Positions 1 to 9,315 of a stretch of 64,000 nucleotides of DNA are shown piece by piece; the first letter of the stretch is position 1; each line of letters opens with the position of its first letter. The notes under the pieces were generated by a model. The model did no database searches and was not told the DNA's origin. It saw only the letters and a program-made list of their open reading frames with translations. The stretch lies in assembly GCF_900111035.1 (NCBI RefSeq), contig NZ_FOFU01000003.1:1-64000 (forward strand), written 5' to 3'. This stretch comes from Treponema bryantii. Lineage in GTDB: Bacteria; Spirochaetota; Spirochaetia; Treponematales; Treponemataceae. Made by a program: the position numbers and the translations under genes.

Positions 1-310
<310 letters not shown>

Positions 311-408
311 ATATCATCGTTTCCGTTCAAAACGAACACTTCTGAATAATCCGTCCTGTGTGCACGAGAAATCGTCTTACACACTTCGTAACTCTGCATT
401 GTTAATAA

Positions 409-521
409 TGCCGGTGGCCATAGTGGAGAGGTAATACCCGTTCCCATTCCGAACACGGAAGTCAAGCTCTCTTACGTCGATGATACTGGATTCGTTCCGG
501 GAAAGTAGATAGCTGCCGGCT
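409..521 (+). rRNA. rrf: 5S ribosomal RNA
   Basis: The gene lies about 100 bp after 23S rRNA. The terminal helix is visible: GCCGG at 410-414 pairs with CCGGC at 516-520. Between them is the conserved loop CCCGTTCCCATTCCGAACACGG (about 438-459). The length of about 112 nt is normal for 5S. A T-run follows directly. The ends are estimated from the helix. Confidence 0.95.
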
Positions 522-540
522 TTTTTTATTTAACCGTAAT

Positions 541-640
541 GCGCGCCAAGCATGGAGGGGTGCCGCAGGCAACCACCGCAGGCGGAGCCGAGGAGGCCGA
601 GCGGCAGCTACGGCTCGATAAATCTCGCTCCACCCATTTT
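541..640. repeat. GC-rich intergenic repeat (family B-like)
   Basis: A GC-rich stretch sits between 5S rRNA and the downstream terminator, with repeated CCGCAGG and GGAGCCGAGG units. It resembles the elements near 19316, 33285 and 52512 (pattern AGGGGTRGCG then GAGCGAGG). Open frames through it have no ribosome-binding site and are not called. Confidence 0.5.
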
Positions 641-652
641 GAGGATGTTCCT

Positions 653-683
653 AAACGACAGTCCCGATGGACTGTCGTTTTTA
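653..683 (+). terminator. Rho-independent terminator of the rRNA operon
   Basis: A perfect 12-bp stem (AAACGACAGTCC at 653-664 with GGACTGTCGTTT at 669-680) has a CGAT loop and runs into TTTTT. It is the only strong terminator between 5S rRNA and the next gene. Confidence 0.85.
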
Positions 684-743
684 ACGGAACTCCTATCAAG
701 GGGGAACTCGTGTTGGAATGTGAATTTGCGCCTTAAAAACCTA

Positions 744-777
744 TTGTAAATTTATGATATTCATTATATTCTATAAT
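744..777 (+). promoter_or_regulatory. Probable promoter of the phosphofructokinase gene
   Basis: TTGTAA at 744-749, 17 nt, then TATTCT at 767-772. An overlapping TATAAT lies at 772-777. This AT-rich stretch is the only promoter-like sequence between the rRNA terminator and the start at 800. The exact -10 is uncertain. Confidence 0.5.
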
Positions 778-799
778 ATCTATTTTTTTGAGGTGTGTT

Positions 800-2206
800 A
801 TGTCTGAAGAAAAATTCGATTTCACAATTGATAATCTGGGACCTTGTACTATTCCGTCTCCGATTAAGCTTTCTACTGTTCACGGTGACTACACTGCTAA
901 CTATGTAAGCGACGATTCTTATGTTATTTCTAACGTAAACGTTTTCGATAAAACTAAGCCGGTTGTGCTTGATTCATCTAATCTTATGGAGAAGGCTGGT
1001 CCTCGTGAGAAGATTTATTTTGATCCTACTCACGCTAAGGCTGGTATCTGTACTTGTGGTGGTCTCTGCCCTGGTTTGAACGATGTTATTCGCGCTATTG
1101 TTCGCTGTTTGAACACACGCTACGGCGTTAAGACTATTAAAGGATATCAGTACGGTTTCCGCGGATTCTTCCCTGAGAGCGGCTATGAGCCACTTGAGCT
1201 GGACAGATATCTGATTGATGAAATCCACAAGATTGGTGGTACATACCTCGGAACTAGCCGCGGTGGCGGTCAGCGTGTAAGCGAAATCGTAGACTGTATT
1301 GAACGCGACGGTATCAATATGCTTTTCATCCTTGGTGGTGATGGTACTCAGCGCGGTTCTTATGATATCGCATGCGAAGTTGAAAAACGTGGTCTTAAGT
1401 GCGCTGTTGTTGGTGTTCCTAAGACTGTAGATAATGACCTTATGTTTATTGACCGTTCATTCGGTTTTGAAACTGCTGTTCAGCGCGCTAAGGAAACTGT
1501 TGCTGCTGTTCATATGGAAGCAGCTTCTCAGATTAACGGTATTGGTCTTGTAAAGCTTATGGGACGCGAGGCTGGTTTTATTGCCGCAGCTGCAGCTCTT
1601 TCAAGCCACGAGACTAACTTCTGTCTTATTCCTGAAGTTCCTTTTGAAATGGAAGGTGAGAACGGCTTCCTTGCTTGTCTTGAGCGCCGTCTTGCTAAGC
1701 GTGGTCACGCTGTAATCGTAGTTTCTGAAGGTGCCGGTCAGGATCTTCTCCAGGCTACTGGTGCTACAGATGCTTCTGGAAACAAGAAGCTTTCTGACAT
1801 TGGTGTATTCTTGAAGAGCGAAATTGAAAAATACTTCAAGGCTAAGAATATCGAAATCAACCTTAAATATATCGATCCTTCATATCAGGTTCGTGCTTCT
1901 GTTACAACTGCAAGTGACTCTATTTACTGTGAGCGTCTTGGTAACAATGCTGTTCACGCTGCTATGGCTGGAAAGACAAAGTGTGTAATTGGTCTTGTTC
2001 ATGACAAGTTCGTTCACCTTCCAATTAAGGCTGTAACTGCTCATCGTAACGCTGTTGATCCTGAAGGATCTCTCTGGCGCGATACTCTGGATGCTACTGG
2101 ACAGCCAATTCTTATGGTTAATGATAAGGATAAGGCCCTCGAAAAGATGGCTGCTGCTGTTGCTGGTGCTAAGTCTAAGCCAAGCGAACAGAAAAAAGCA
2201 AAATAG
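800..2206 (+). CDS. 6-phosphofructokinase, spirochaete/trypanosomatid type (ATP or PPi donor to be settled)
   Basis: Phosphorylates fructose 6-phosphate to the 1,6-bisphosphate in glycolysis, in the cytoplasm. 468 aa. The start is ATG 800 after TTGAGGTG; an upstream TTG at 788 contains that ribosome-binding site and is rejected. The motif [18 protein letters not shown] binds the phosphate donor. GGDGTQRG is at about residues 179-186 and PKTVDND at about 207-213, with [10 protein letters not shown] further on. This family is commonly annotated as PPi-dependent. However, the donor-specificity pair reads Gly182/Lys208, the combination found in ATP-dependent trypanosome enzymes, whereas classical PPi enzymes have Asp/Lys. 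The gene stands alone with its own terminator. Confidence 0.93.
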   Translation: MSEEKFDFTIDNLGPCTIPSPIKLSTVHGDYTANYVSDDSYVISNVNVFDKTKPVVLDSSNLMEKAGPREKIYFDPTHAKAGICTCGGLCPGLNDVIRAIVRCLNTRYGVKTIKGYQYGFRGFFPESGYEPLELDRYLIDEIHKIGGTYLGTSRGGGQRVSEIVDCIERDGINMLFILGGDGTQRGSYDIACEVEKRGLKCAVVGVPKTVDNDLMFIDRSFGFETAVQRAKETVAAVHMEAASQINGIGLVKLMGREAGFIAAAAALSSHETNFCLIPEVPFEMEGENGFLACLERRLAKRGHAVIVVSEGAGQDLLQATGATDASGNKKLSDIGVFLKSEIEKYFKAKNIEINLKYIDPSYQVRASVTTASDSIYCERLGNNAVHAAMAGKTKCVIGLVHDKFVHLPIKAVTAHRNAVDPEGSLWRDTLDATGQPILMVNDKDKALEKMAAAVAGAKSKPSEQKKAK

Positions 2207-2212
2207 TTAAAG

Positions 2213-2244
2213 TCACCCCGAACTCGTTTCGGGGTCTTTTTTTC
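2213..2244 (+). terminator. Rho-independent terminator after phosphofructokinase
   Basis: ACCCCGAA (2215-2222) pairs with TTCGGGGT (2228-2235), followed by CTTTTTTT. Confidence 0.9.
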
Positions 2245-2307
2245 TATATAGATAATAAGAATTTCCCTTTATGGACGGCCGGACTTTTCGGGTATATGCT
2301 TTTAATT

Positions 2308-3405
2308 ATGAAAAGTATATTGGAAGAGTTCGGCTTTTCTAAATTTGATATAGAAAACCGTGTAATTGAATGCTGGAATAATATTTTTGACCAGAAGAAT
2401 CCAAATCATTTTTATTTTGAAGCAGAAGACAATACCGGCTATATGGAAGATACCGGTAATGATGACGCACGTACTGAAGGTATGTCTTATGGCATGATGA
2501 TGGCCGTACAGATGAACCGTAAGGATATTTTTGACCGGATCTGGAAATGGTCGAAAAAGAATATGTATATGGAAACTGGACCTAATGCAGGATATTTCTG
2601 CTGGTCTAACAAACCTGACGGCACTAAAAATGCTGATGGTCCGGCTCCGGATGGTGAAGAATATTTTGCAATGGCTCTTTTCTTTGCTGCACGCCGCTGG
2701 GGTAATGGTGAAGGTATCTTCAATTATACTGAAGAGGGACGTGCTATTCTTCGTGTTGCCATTCATAGTGAAAATAAAATGTGGTTTGAAGAAAATCACC
2801 ACATCCGTTTTGTTCCAAACTGTCCGTTTACAGATCCTTCTTATCATCTTCCTCATTTCTATGAGCTATTTGCTGAATATGCTGATCCTTGTGATAAGGA
2901 TTACTGGAAGGCTGCTGCAAAAGCCAGTCGTAAATATCTTGTAAAGGCATGTCATCCGGAAACAGGGCTTGCTTCTGAATATGCGAATGATGATGGAGAA
3001 CCGCTTCCTCCTAAATATCACGGAACTTTCTTTAGTGATTCTTACCGCGTTGCTGCAAATGTTGGTCTTGATGCACTGTGGTTTGGCGGTAATGCAGCAC
3101 TTTCTAAGATTGCGGCTAATATAATCAATTTCTTTGATGGTAAGGAAGCTGATGATCTTAAAGATTATCTGATTGATGGAACTGAATTGAAGAAAAACGC
3201 AAGGCATCCTATCGGTTTAATTGCTACTGTGGCCGAGGCTGCGGCGGCGGTTAAGAGTGATGATAAAGAAGCCAGGGCTGCTGCTGAACGTGCGGTTAGA
3301 CGTCTGTGGAATACACCGATGCGCACTGGCCGCCGCCGCTACTACGATAACTGTCTGTATTTCTTTGCAATTCTGGCATTAAGTGGTAAATATGTGATAT
3401 ACTAG
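2308..3405 (+). CDS. GH8 reducing-end xylose-releasing exo-oligoxylanase (Rex-like)
   Basis: Removes xylose from the reducing end of xylo-oligosaccharides. 365 aa with no signal peptide, so probably cytoplasmic, acting on imported oligomers. The GH8 core motif DARTEGMSYGMMMAVQ carries the probable acid Glu57. SDSYRVAANVGLD near residues 243-255 carries the probable base Asp244. PAPDGEEYFA is a further strong match to the Bacillus Rex family. ATG 2308 is preferred; ATG 2296 is in frame four codons earlier, and neither has a clear ribosome-binding site. The GH115 gene follows 95 bp later, giving a two-gene glucuronoxylan module. Confidence 0.9.
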   Translation: MKSILEEFGFSKFDIENRVIECWNNIFDQKNPNHFYFEAEDNTGYMEDTGNDDARTEGMSYGMMMAVQMNRKDIFDRIWKWSKKNMYMETGPNAGYFCWSNKPDGTKNADGPAPDGEEYFAMALFFAARRWGNGEGIFNYTEEGRAILRVAIHSENKMWFEENHHIRFVPNCPFTDPSYHLPHFYELFAEYADPCDKDYWKAAAKASRKYLVKACHPETGLASEYANDDGEPLPPKYHGTFFSDSYRVAANVGLDALWFGGNAALSKIAANIINFFDGKEADDLKDYLIDGTELKKNARHPIGLIATVAEAAAAVKSDDKEARAAAERAVRRLWNTPMRTGRRRYYDNCLYFFAILALSGKYVIY

Positions 3406-3438
3406 TGTGTAACCTTGTGATATAATATTACTTGTGTC

Positions 3439-3482
3439 ATTGCCCGGCTCGCTAAAGCTTTGCTGCGAATAGACCGGGCATT
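3439..3482. repeat. Intergenic hairpin repeat
   Basis: TGCCCGG (3441-3447) and CCGGGCA (3474-3480) form the outer stem around the inner palindrome AAAGCTTT. A T-rich run follows. It lies between the GH8 and GH115 genes, where it could act as a weak terminator or processing site. It resembles the ATTGC-type intergenic elements elsewhere in the window. Confidence 0.55.
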
Positions 3483-3500
3483 ATTATTTTAGAGGTATGT

Positions 3501-6350
3501 ATGTTCAAAATTGATGGTAAGAATGTTTTTATTTGTGATGAAAGTGAATTTTCCGGTGTAAAAAAAATTGCTGATAAAGTATGTCTCGATGTGGAGCGGG
3601 TGACGGGAAAGAAGCCTTCTCTATCAGTGGGTGAGGGTGATGTATATTTTGCAACTCTCGGGAAATCTCCGCTTGCAGAAAAAATTGCTGAAGAAAACGG
3701 ACTTTCTGCAGAACTTTCAAAAATCACAGGTAAACGCGAATCTTACATTTTTGCTGTTCGTTCTGATCGCCTGATAATTATCGGAAGTGACAAGCGCGGT
3801 ACAATTTACGGACTTTTCCATCTTTCTGAACTTATGGGAGTATCGCCTCTTGTTGACTGGGCTGGTGTGCTTCCTGTTCACCGCGATGCTGTAGAGCTCG
3901 AAGAAGGTGTAACTGTTTCAAAAGAGCCTTCTGTAAAGTTCCGCGGTTTCTTTATTAACGACGAATGGCCTGCTTACGGTAATTTTACAACTCATAATTT
4001 TGGCGGTTTTAATGCCAAAATGTATGAGCATATTTTTGAACTTCTTCTCCGCTTAAAGGGAAACTATCTCTGGCCGGCTATGTGGTCTGCTCAGTTCAGC
4101 CTTGATGGTCCAGGGCTTGCAAATGCTGAACTTGCGGATGAAATGGGTGTAATTATGGGGGCTAGTCATCATGAACCTTGCTGCCGTAATGGTGAGGAAT
4201 ATCGTTATGTTCGCGGACCTGGATCAATTTATGGTGATGCGTGGAACTTCTGGAAAAATCGTGAAGGAATCACAAAGTTCTGGGAAGACGGCTTAAAGCG
4301 CAACGGTAAGTTTGAAAACGTTATTACTGTTGGTATGCGTGGTGAAGCTGATACAGCTATCATGCAGAATGCAACTCTTGCTGATAATATCAATCTTCTT
4401 CGTGATGTTATAAAAACTCAGAACTGTCTTATTCGTGAAAATGTAAATGAAGATGTAATGAAAGTGCCTCGCATGCTTGCTCTCTACAAAGAGGTTGAAC
4501 CATATTTCTATGGTGATAAGCACACAAAGGGGCTTATGGATGATCCTGAGCTTGATGGTGTAACTCTTATGCTCTGTGACGATAATCATGGAAATCTCCG
4601 TACAGTTCCTACTGAGCACATGCGCTCTCATAAGGGTGGCTACGGTATGTACTATCATTTTGATTATCATGGTTCTCCTTACAGCTATGAATGGTTTAAT
4701 ACTAACTATCTGCCAAAGGTAAAAGAGCAGATGACTGCTGCCTACGAGTTTGGAATCCGAGAGCTTTGGATTGTAAATATGGGAGACGTTCTTACAAATG
4801 AATTCCCTCTTTCATATTTCTTAAATCTTGCTTATGACTACGAGACTTACAGTAAGCCTGAGTTTACAACTGTTGAGTATACCCGTCAGTGGGTTAATGC
4901 CCAGTTCAATTATTTTAATGATGAACAGAAAGCAGAGGTTGCTGATATCCTTATTAATGCAACAAAGATAGCTAATATGCGCCGTACAGAGTGCATTCAG
5001 CCGGATACATTTGCAGCAGAAAACTTTAGTGAAGGAAACCGAATGCTTACTGCTGCAAACAATTTGATTTCACGTACAGAAGCCCTGCTAAAAGCAGTCC
5101 CTGCAGAACAGGAGGCTGGCTTCTACAGTCAGGTTTATCTTCCTGTTTGTGGTGACCTGAATGTTCTAAGAATGCAGCTTTACAGTGGAAAGAACCGCTT
5201 TTTTGCTGAACGTAATGCACTTGTTGCAAATAATTATGCAGATAAAATGAAGGAATGCTATGCCTATGATAAGGCTATTGTTGATGCCTGTGATAAGGTA
5301 GGAGGCGGACGCTTCTATGGAATGGGATGGTCCGAGCATTTCGGTTTCCGTAACTGGTGTGAGGCTAATAACCAGTATCCGGTTTATATGTATGTTGAGC
5401 CTACACGAAAAAAGCGTGCTGTAGTATGGGTGGAAGGCAGTTCATTCTATACAACAGGTCAGGATTGGACTATACGAGACCTTCAGCTTACAGCCTTCAG
5501 AAATCCTGATGTGAATGAAGCTTGTGTAAAAATTGCCTGCTGTAATTCTGAAGGCGTTGAACTTAATACTTCTACAGAATGTAACTGGCTGTCGTTTACT
5601 GTTGAGCATGATGTTGAAAAACTGACTGCAGACGGTAAGAGTGGACTTAATACAATCAAAATTATAATTGACCGCGAAAAACTTTCTGCTTCCGCTGATA
5701 AAAAAGCAATAGTCAAAATAGAAGGAAATGACGGTCATGGAGCCCGTATTCTTGTAAATATTCATGTTGATGCTTCTGTTCCTGACTGTAATTTCCCTGC
5801 AGGTACTTTTGTTCAGACTGAAGATTATATCAGTATTGAAGCACCTCATTTTGTTCGTTCTGCTGATTTTGATGTTCTGGATGGATATGGTAAAACACTT
5901 GGTGCTGTAAAGGCTAAAGCTGTTACAGAAAGTTTTGCTCCAGGCTCTGATGCTGCTCCATTTGTAGAGTATGCTTTTGCTTTGGATAAGGACTTTGCTG
6001 AAAAAACAGGTGGACTTATGGCATTTGATTTTTATCTGAATCCTACAAATCCTGCTTATAAAGATAATAAACTGCAGTTTGTCGCTGAGATAAATGGTGA
6101 AAAACTTTTGAAGGATGTAGTAGATTCAGAAAAGTTTGCTGTAGGTGATAATCAGGAGCCATGGAGTACAGATGTTACAAATCATATTCGTATCGCAACT
6201 GTTTATGCTGATTGCCATGCAGGTCTGAATTCTCTTAAGGTAAGTCCTGTGACTCCAAATATTGTTCTTGAGAAGATTGTTATTCATGAGGCAAATCAGG
6301 CTATGCCAAAGTCTTATCTTGGTGCGCCAGAAACTTTCTTCGTAAAATAA
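3501..6350 (+). CDS. GH115 xylan alpha-1,2-glucuronidase
   Basis: Releases (4-O-methyl)glucuronic acid side chains from xylan or xylo-oligosaccharides. 949 aa, the usual GH115 size. Start ATG 3501 follows AGAGG. The catalytic region shows RGFFINDEWPAYG from about residue 148, then NFGGFNAKMYEHIFELLLRL, KGNYLWPAMW, GMRGEADTA and a DDNHGN motif. A beta-rich C-terminal part extends from about residue 640 to the end. No signal peptide is present, so like the GH8 enzyme upstream it should work in the cytoplasm on imported decorated oligosaccharides. No transporter gene lies beside it. The family call is firm; the exact substrate is inferred. Confidence 0.93.
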   Translation: MFKIDGKNVFICDESEFSGVKKIADKVCLDVERVTGKKPSLSVGEGDVYFATLGKSPLAEKIAEENGLSAELSKITGKRESYIFAVRSDRLIIIGSDKRGTIYGLFHLSELMGVSPLVDWAGVLPVHRDAVELEEGVTVSKEPSVKFRGFFINDEWPAYGNFTTHNFGGFNAKMYEHIFELLLRLKGNYLWPAMWSAQFSLDGPGLANAELADEMGVIMGASHHEPCCRNGEEYRYVRGPGSIYGDAWNFWKNREGITKFWEDGLKRNGKFENVITVGMRGEADTAIMQNATLADNINLLRDVIKTQNCLIRENVNEDVMKVPRMLALYKEVEPYFYGDKHTKGLMDDPELDGVTLMLCDDNHGNLRTVPTEHMRSHKGGYGMYYHFDYHGSPYSYEWFNTNYLPKVKEQMTAAYEFGIRELWIVNMGDVLTNEFPLSYFLNLAYDYETYSKPEFTTVEYTRQWVNAQFNYFNDEQKAEVADILINATKIANMRRTECIQPDTFAAENFSEGNRMLTAANNLISRTEALLKAVPAEQEAGFYSQVYLPVCGDLNVLRMQLYSGKNRFFAERNALVANNYADKMKECYAYDKAIVDACDKVGGGRFYGMGWSEHFGFRNWCEANNQYPVYMYVEPTRKKRAVVWVEGSSFYTTGQDWTIRDLQLTAFRNPDVNEACVKIACCNSEGVELNTSTECNWLSFTVEHDVEKLTADGKSGLNTIKIIIDREKLSASADKKAIVKIEGNDGHGARILVNIHVDASVPDCNFPAGTFVQTEDYISIEAPHFVRSADFDVLDGYGKTLGAVKAKAVTESFAPGSDAAPFVEYAFALDKDFAEKTGGLMAFDFYLNPTNPAYKDNKLQFVAEINGEKLLKDVVDSEKFAVGDNQEPWSTDVTNHIRIATVYADCHAGLNSLKVSPVTPNIVLEKIVIHEANQAMPKSYLGAPETFFVK

Positions 6351-6438
6351 TAGTGTTGGACATTTTTTTAAAGTCAGTATAAACTAAACGGGAAATCAGT
6401 TTTTATACCGATAATTTAATTATACGAGGAGGTGTCTC

Positions 6439-7017
6439 ATGAAAAAATTGATTTTGTGTATTCTTATATGTGCAGCATTTATTCCATCTCTCTTTGCAAA
6501 AGCAAATGATTTTGATGATGAACCAAAATCAGAAAAGATTTTTGCTGTTGTGCCTGGTGTAAGATTGTCTATTCTTGGACTTGAACCAACTATTGGATTT
6601 AATATCTATAATCTGGATACTGAACTTAGTGCTGCTATTAGTACCGGTATTGCTGGTGAAGGTTTTGGTATTGCTCCTGCAATTTCTGTTGGTTATTGTA
6701 CAAATCCTTTTGATCAGGGAATTGTAGCAACCTTTGGTTTAGAGTATTTAATTCTTACTTCTTCTTATATAAATATGCTAAATAACTTTTCTGAAGATGC
6801 TTCTTACGTGAATATACCTGCGATTCATGCACTTTCTTTATATTACCGTGGTGGCTTTAATTTCAATAATGTTTTTGGGCTGACATGGCGGGTTAGACTT
6901 CCATTGTTTATGGGAGGTGGAGGAGAATACTTTAATATTACAAACTATCAGGGAGCATTATTATGTACTCTTATAGGAATTTGTACTATTTCTGTTGGTG
7001 TTAAATTCACAATTTAA
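6439..7017 (+). CDS. Secreted small beta-barrel-like envelope protein, function unknown
   Basis: 192 aa, starting after a very strong ribosome-binding site (GAGGAGGTG). A signal peptide of about 20 residues (positively charged start, LILCILICAAFIPSLFA) is followed by alternating hydrophobic and glycine-rich segments ending in SVGVKFTI. This is typical of small outer-membrane or periplasmic beta proteins. I do not recognise the family. It is monocistronic between the GH115 gene and a terminator at 7044. A link to polysaccharide uptake is possible only by position. Confidence 0.7.
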   Translation: MKKLILCILICAAFIPSLFAKANDFDDEPKSEKIFAVVPGVRLSILGLEPTIGFNIYNLDTELSAAISTGIAGEGFGIAPAISVGYCTNPFDQGIVATFGLEYLILTSSYINMLNNFSEDASYVNIPAIHALSLYYRGGFNFNNVFGLTWRVRLPLFMGGGGEYFNITNYQGALLCTLIGICTISVGVKFTI

Positions 7018-7043
7018 TAGTATTTTCTGGTTGATATGATCTG

Positions 7044-7079
7044 AAAACGAGACAGCCTTTTAAGGTTGTCTCGTTTATT
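7044..7079 (+). terminator. Rho-independent terminator
   Basis: AAACGAGACAGCCTT pairs with GGTTGTCTCGTTT across a short loop (7045-7075), followed by ATTATTTT. It ends the 6439-7017 gene. Confidence 0.85.
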
Positions 7080-7105
7080 ATTTTAACGGTTCTTTAATTT
7101 TAACC

Positions 7106-7134
7106 TTGTAACGTATGAAGTTTTTTATTATTTT
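7106..7134 (+). promoter_or_regulatory. Promoter giving a probable leaderless mRNA (J-domain gene)
   Basis: TTGTAA at 7106-7111, exactly 17 nt, then TATTTT at 7129-7134. The start codon at 7141 is only 6 nt further on, and no ribosome-binding site is present. Confidence 0.55.
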
Positions 7135-7140
7135 ATAAGT

Positions 7141-7737
7141 ATGAGCAACTATTATGAGATACTTGGCGTTTCTAAAAATGCTACGGCTGATGAAATAAAA
7201 AAGGCGTATAGAACTCTTGCATTTAAATATCACCCGGATAGGAATCCTGGAAATGCAGAAGCAGAAGAAAAATTCAAGCAGATAAGTGCTGCTTATGATG
7301 TTCTTGGAGACGAAGCAAAACGTCGTAATTATGACCTTGGTGGTTATTCTTCAGAAAACGCTTATAGCAACAGTTCTACTCAGCAGCAGTATCAGAGACA
7401 ATATCAGTATACTTATTCAAATCCTTTTGGTGATGATAATTTCTGGGAATGGTTTAACGGTGCTCAGAGACGCAGCTATAATCAGCAGACTCAGAATTCA
7501 AGAGGAAATTATTCTCAATATAATTATAATTATTCACGTGAGGAAGAAAATCAGACCAGAAGTTCATATTTTTCAAACCTTGTTTTAAAGGTACTTCAGA
7601 CTTTAGTTGGTATGATGTTCTTTAGATTTTCATGGTTTATTATACCATTCGGCCCGATTATCTGTATTGGTGTGATTATTAATGGTATAACTGGAATAAT
7701 AAGATCTTTGAAAGGATTATTTAAGACATCTAGATAA
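7141..7737 (+). CDS. J-domain (DnaJ-like) membrane-anchored co-chaperone
   Basis: 198 aa. An N-terminal J domain occupies residues 1-68, with the HPD motif at 31-33 that stimulates Hsp70 ATPase. A Gln/Asn/Tyr/Ser-rich linker (about 75-140) follows, then one or two hydrophobic helices (about 145-190, rich in Phe/Ile) and a short basic tail. It lacks the zinc-finger and substrate-binding domains of true DnaJ, so it is a specialised partner that would tether DnaK at the membrane. The start lacks a ribosome-binding site and sits 6 nt after a -10 box. It converges on tyrS with a shared terminator. Confidence 0.88.
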   Translation: MSNYYEILGVSKNATADEIKKAYRTLAFKYHPDRNPGNAEAEEKFKQISAAYDVLGDEAKRRNYDLGGYSSENAYSNSSTQQQYQRQYQYTYSNPFGDDNFWEWFNGAQRRSYNQQTQNSRGNYSQYNYNYSREEENQTRSSYFSNLVLKVLQTLVGMMFFRFSWFIIPFGPIICIGVIINGITGIIRSLKGLFKTSR

Positions 7738-7750
7738 TCCCCGGTACAAT

Positions 7751-7783
7751 AAAAAACGGTTGCGAATTTCGCAACCGTTTTTT
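7751..7783. terminator. Bidirectional terminator
   Basis: A near-perfect palindrome AAAAAACGGTTGCGAA/TTCGCAACCGTTTTTT separates the convergent J-domain gene and tyrS. It has T-runs in both directions. Confidence 0.9.
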
Positions 7784-7788
7784 AAGAA

Positions 7789-9021
7789 CTAGATAAGTCC
7801 TATATAGTACTTCTTCTTTCCACGGCGGAAGATAATTATCTTTCCTTCGAGTGCCATATCTTTAGTGATAACTTTTGTTTCATCATTTACAGTTTCACCA
7901 TTGATAGAGATAGCATTATTCTTAATGAATTCACGTGCTTCACGCTTTGAGCTTGCCATACCGTTGTTTACGAGTACGTCTACGAGTGGAAGTTCTTCCT
8001 TAAACTCAAAGTTTGGAACTCCCTTAAGTCCCATCAGAATATCATTTACAGAAAGACCTTTGAATTCACCTTTGAAAAGCTTTTCAGAAACCATAACGGC
8101 ATTGTCTGCTTCTTCTTTTCCGTGGAGGTCTTTAACAACTTCCCAAGCAAGAGTTTTCTGTGCAATACGGGTTTCTGGAGCAGCCTGCTGCTGAGCGTAA
8201 ACTTCTTCAATCTGTTCCTTTGTAAGGAATGTGAATACCTTGAGGTAATCAAGAACCAGATTATCATCAGCGTTGATGAGGTACTGGTAGATTGCGTATG
8301 GAGAAGTTTTGTCCTTGTTGAGCCAGAGAGCATTTCCTTCTGACTTACCGAACTTCTTTCCTGTTGCGTCAAGAATCAGTGGCATTGTGAAGGCATATGC
8401 CTGTCCGTCGAGCATTTTGCGGATAAGGTCTACACCAGTTGTGATGTTTCCCCACTGGTCAGAACCTGCAACCTGCATGATACATTTCTTTTCCTGGAAG
8501 AGGTGAACAAAGTCAAAGCCCTGGAGAAGCATGTATGAGAACTCTGCAAAGGTAATTCCAGTTTCAAGGCGGCGGCGGATGATATCCTTGTCGAGCATGT
8601 AGTTCAAGCTGATATATTTACCAATGTCGCGGAGTGTATCGAGGAATGAGCGGTCTTTCCACCAGTCGTAGTTATCTACGAGTTCTGCAGTTGGAACGAG
8701 GCGCTTAATCTGCTCACGGATTCCACCGATATTTGCGTTTACAGCTTCTTCTGAAATAATTTCGCGTTCTGCTGTAGGGCGTGGGTCACCAATGCGGCCT
8801 GTGGCACCACCGCACAAAAGAACCGGGTGATGTCCTGCATTAGCGAGGCGTTTTGCCATACAAAGAGAAGAATAGTGGCCGAGGTGAAGGGAATCGGCAG
8901 TTGGGTCTGTTCCCCAGTAAAAAGCGAATGGAGCTCCGTCCAAAACTTTCTGCAAATCAGCTTCTTCGCCTGCAACGTCTTTAATAAGACCTCGCCATTT
9001 TAGATCTTCGAATAATGTCAT
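7789..9021 (-). CDS. tyrS: Tyrosyl-tRNA synthetase
   Basis: Charges tRNA-Tyr with tyrosine in the cytoplasm. 410 aa, normal for the bacterial enzyme. The class I signature HLGH is at residues 46-49 in the context DPTADSLHLGHY. The KMSKS-equivalent KFGKS is at about 224-228. A C-terminal S4-type RNA-binding domain (VDVLVNNGMASSKREAREFIKNN onward) is at about 345-410. The start is supported by GGAG upstream. The 343-bp upstream gap holds a candidate small RNA and hairpin repeats; I see no T-box elements. Confidence 0.96.
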   Translation of the reverse strand: MTLFEDLKWRGLIKDVAGEEADLQKVLDGAPFAFYWGTDPTADSLHLGHYSSLCMAKRLANAGHHPVLLCGGATGRIGDPRPTAEREIISEEAVNANIGGIREQIKRLVPTAELVDNYDWWKDRSFLDTLRDIGKYISLNYMLDKDIIRRRLETGITFAEFSYMLLQGFDFVHLFQEKKCIMQVAGSDQWGNITTGVDLIRKMLDGQAYAFTMPLILDATGKKFGKSEGNALWLNKDKTSPYAIYQYLINADDNLVLDYLKVFTFLTKEQIEEVYAQQQAAPETRIAQKTLAWEVVKDLHGKEEADNAVMVSEKLFKGEFKGLSVNDILMGLKGVPNFEFKEELPLVDVLVNNGMASSKREAREFIKNNAISINGETVNDETKVITKDMALEGKIIIFRRGKKKYYIGLI

Positions 9022-9064
9022 AGTAGTATAATCTCCTTATTTACAAAATCGTGATATACGTCTG

Positions 9065-9136
9065 GTCAAGGCACGCTTCGCTTAAAGCCTTGACTCAGCC
9101 GTTTTGCAGGTTGATAAAAATATTATCAACCTGCAA
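9065..9136. repeat. Tandem hairpin repeats upstream of tyrS
   Basis: Two inverted repeats lie side by side. GTCAAGGC/GCCTTGAC is at 9065-9072/9087-9094. A perfect 13-bp stem TTGCAGGTTGATA/TATCAACCTGCAA is at 9104-9116/9124-9136. They lie between the sRNA terminator and tyrS, in its possible leader. Neither has a T-run in the direction of tyrS. Confidence 0.6.
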
Positions 9137-9170
9137 TAAAAAAAGGCTTTCCTTTTTACGGAAAGCCTTG
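9137..9170 (-). terminator. Rho-independent terminator of the small RNA/infA transcript
   Basis: On the minus strand AAGGCTTTCC pairs perfectly with GGAAAGCCTT (9160-9169 with 9143-9152), followed by a run of seven T. It ends transcription from infA or from the promoter at 9316-9344. Confidence 0.9.
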
Positions 9171-9312
9171 TAATTACCTTAATCAGTAAAACACAATCAC
9201 ACTAGCGTGCTGTTTCCGCATAAGTAGAGAGAAAATCATAGCTATAATAAAGGTAAGCCAACGTAGAGGAATTGATTTTCTGTGCCCAACGGACAATGTG
9301 TTCCATAGTGTG
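9140..9312 (-). ncRNA. Candidate structured small RNA downstream of infA
   Basis: This roughly 170-nt unit has its own promoter and a strong terminator. The predicted 5' end (9309-9312) coincides with CACACTA, which pairs with TAGTGTG near the 3' side (plus-strand 9306-9312 with 9198-9204). An inner 9-bp stem (9273-9281 with 9230-9238) closes an apical loop of about 34 nt. A long hairpin with internal loops is the general architecture of 6S RNA, but I cannot confirm the family. It also contains a 34-codon frame (9306-9202, MEHIVRWAQK onward), which may be incidental or a small protein. Confidence 0.5.
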
Positions 9313-9315
9313 TAA

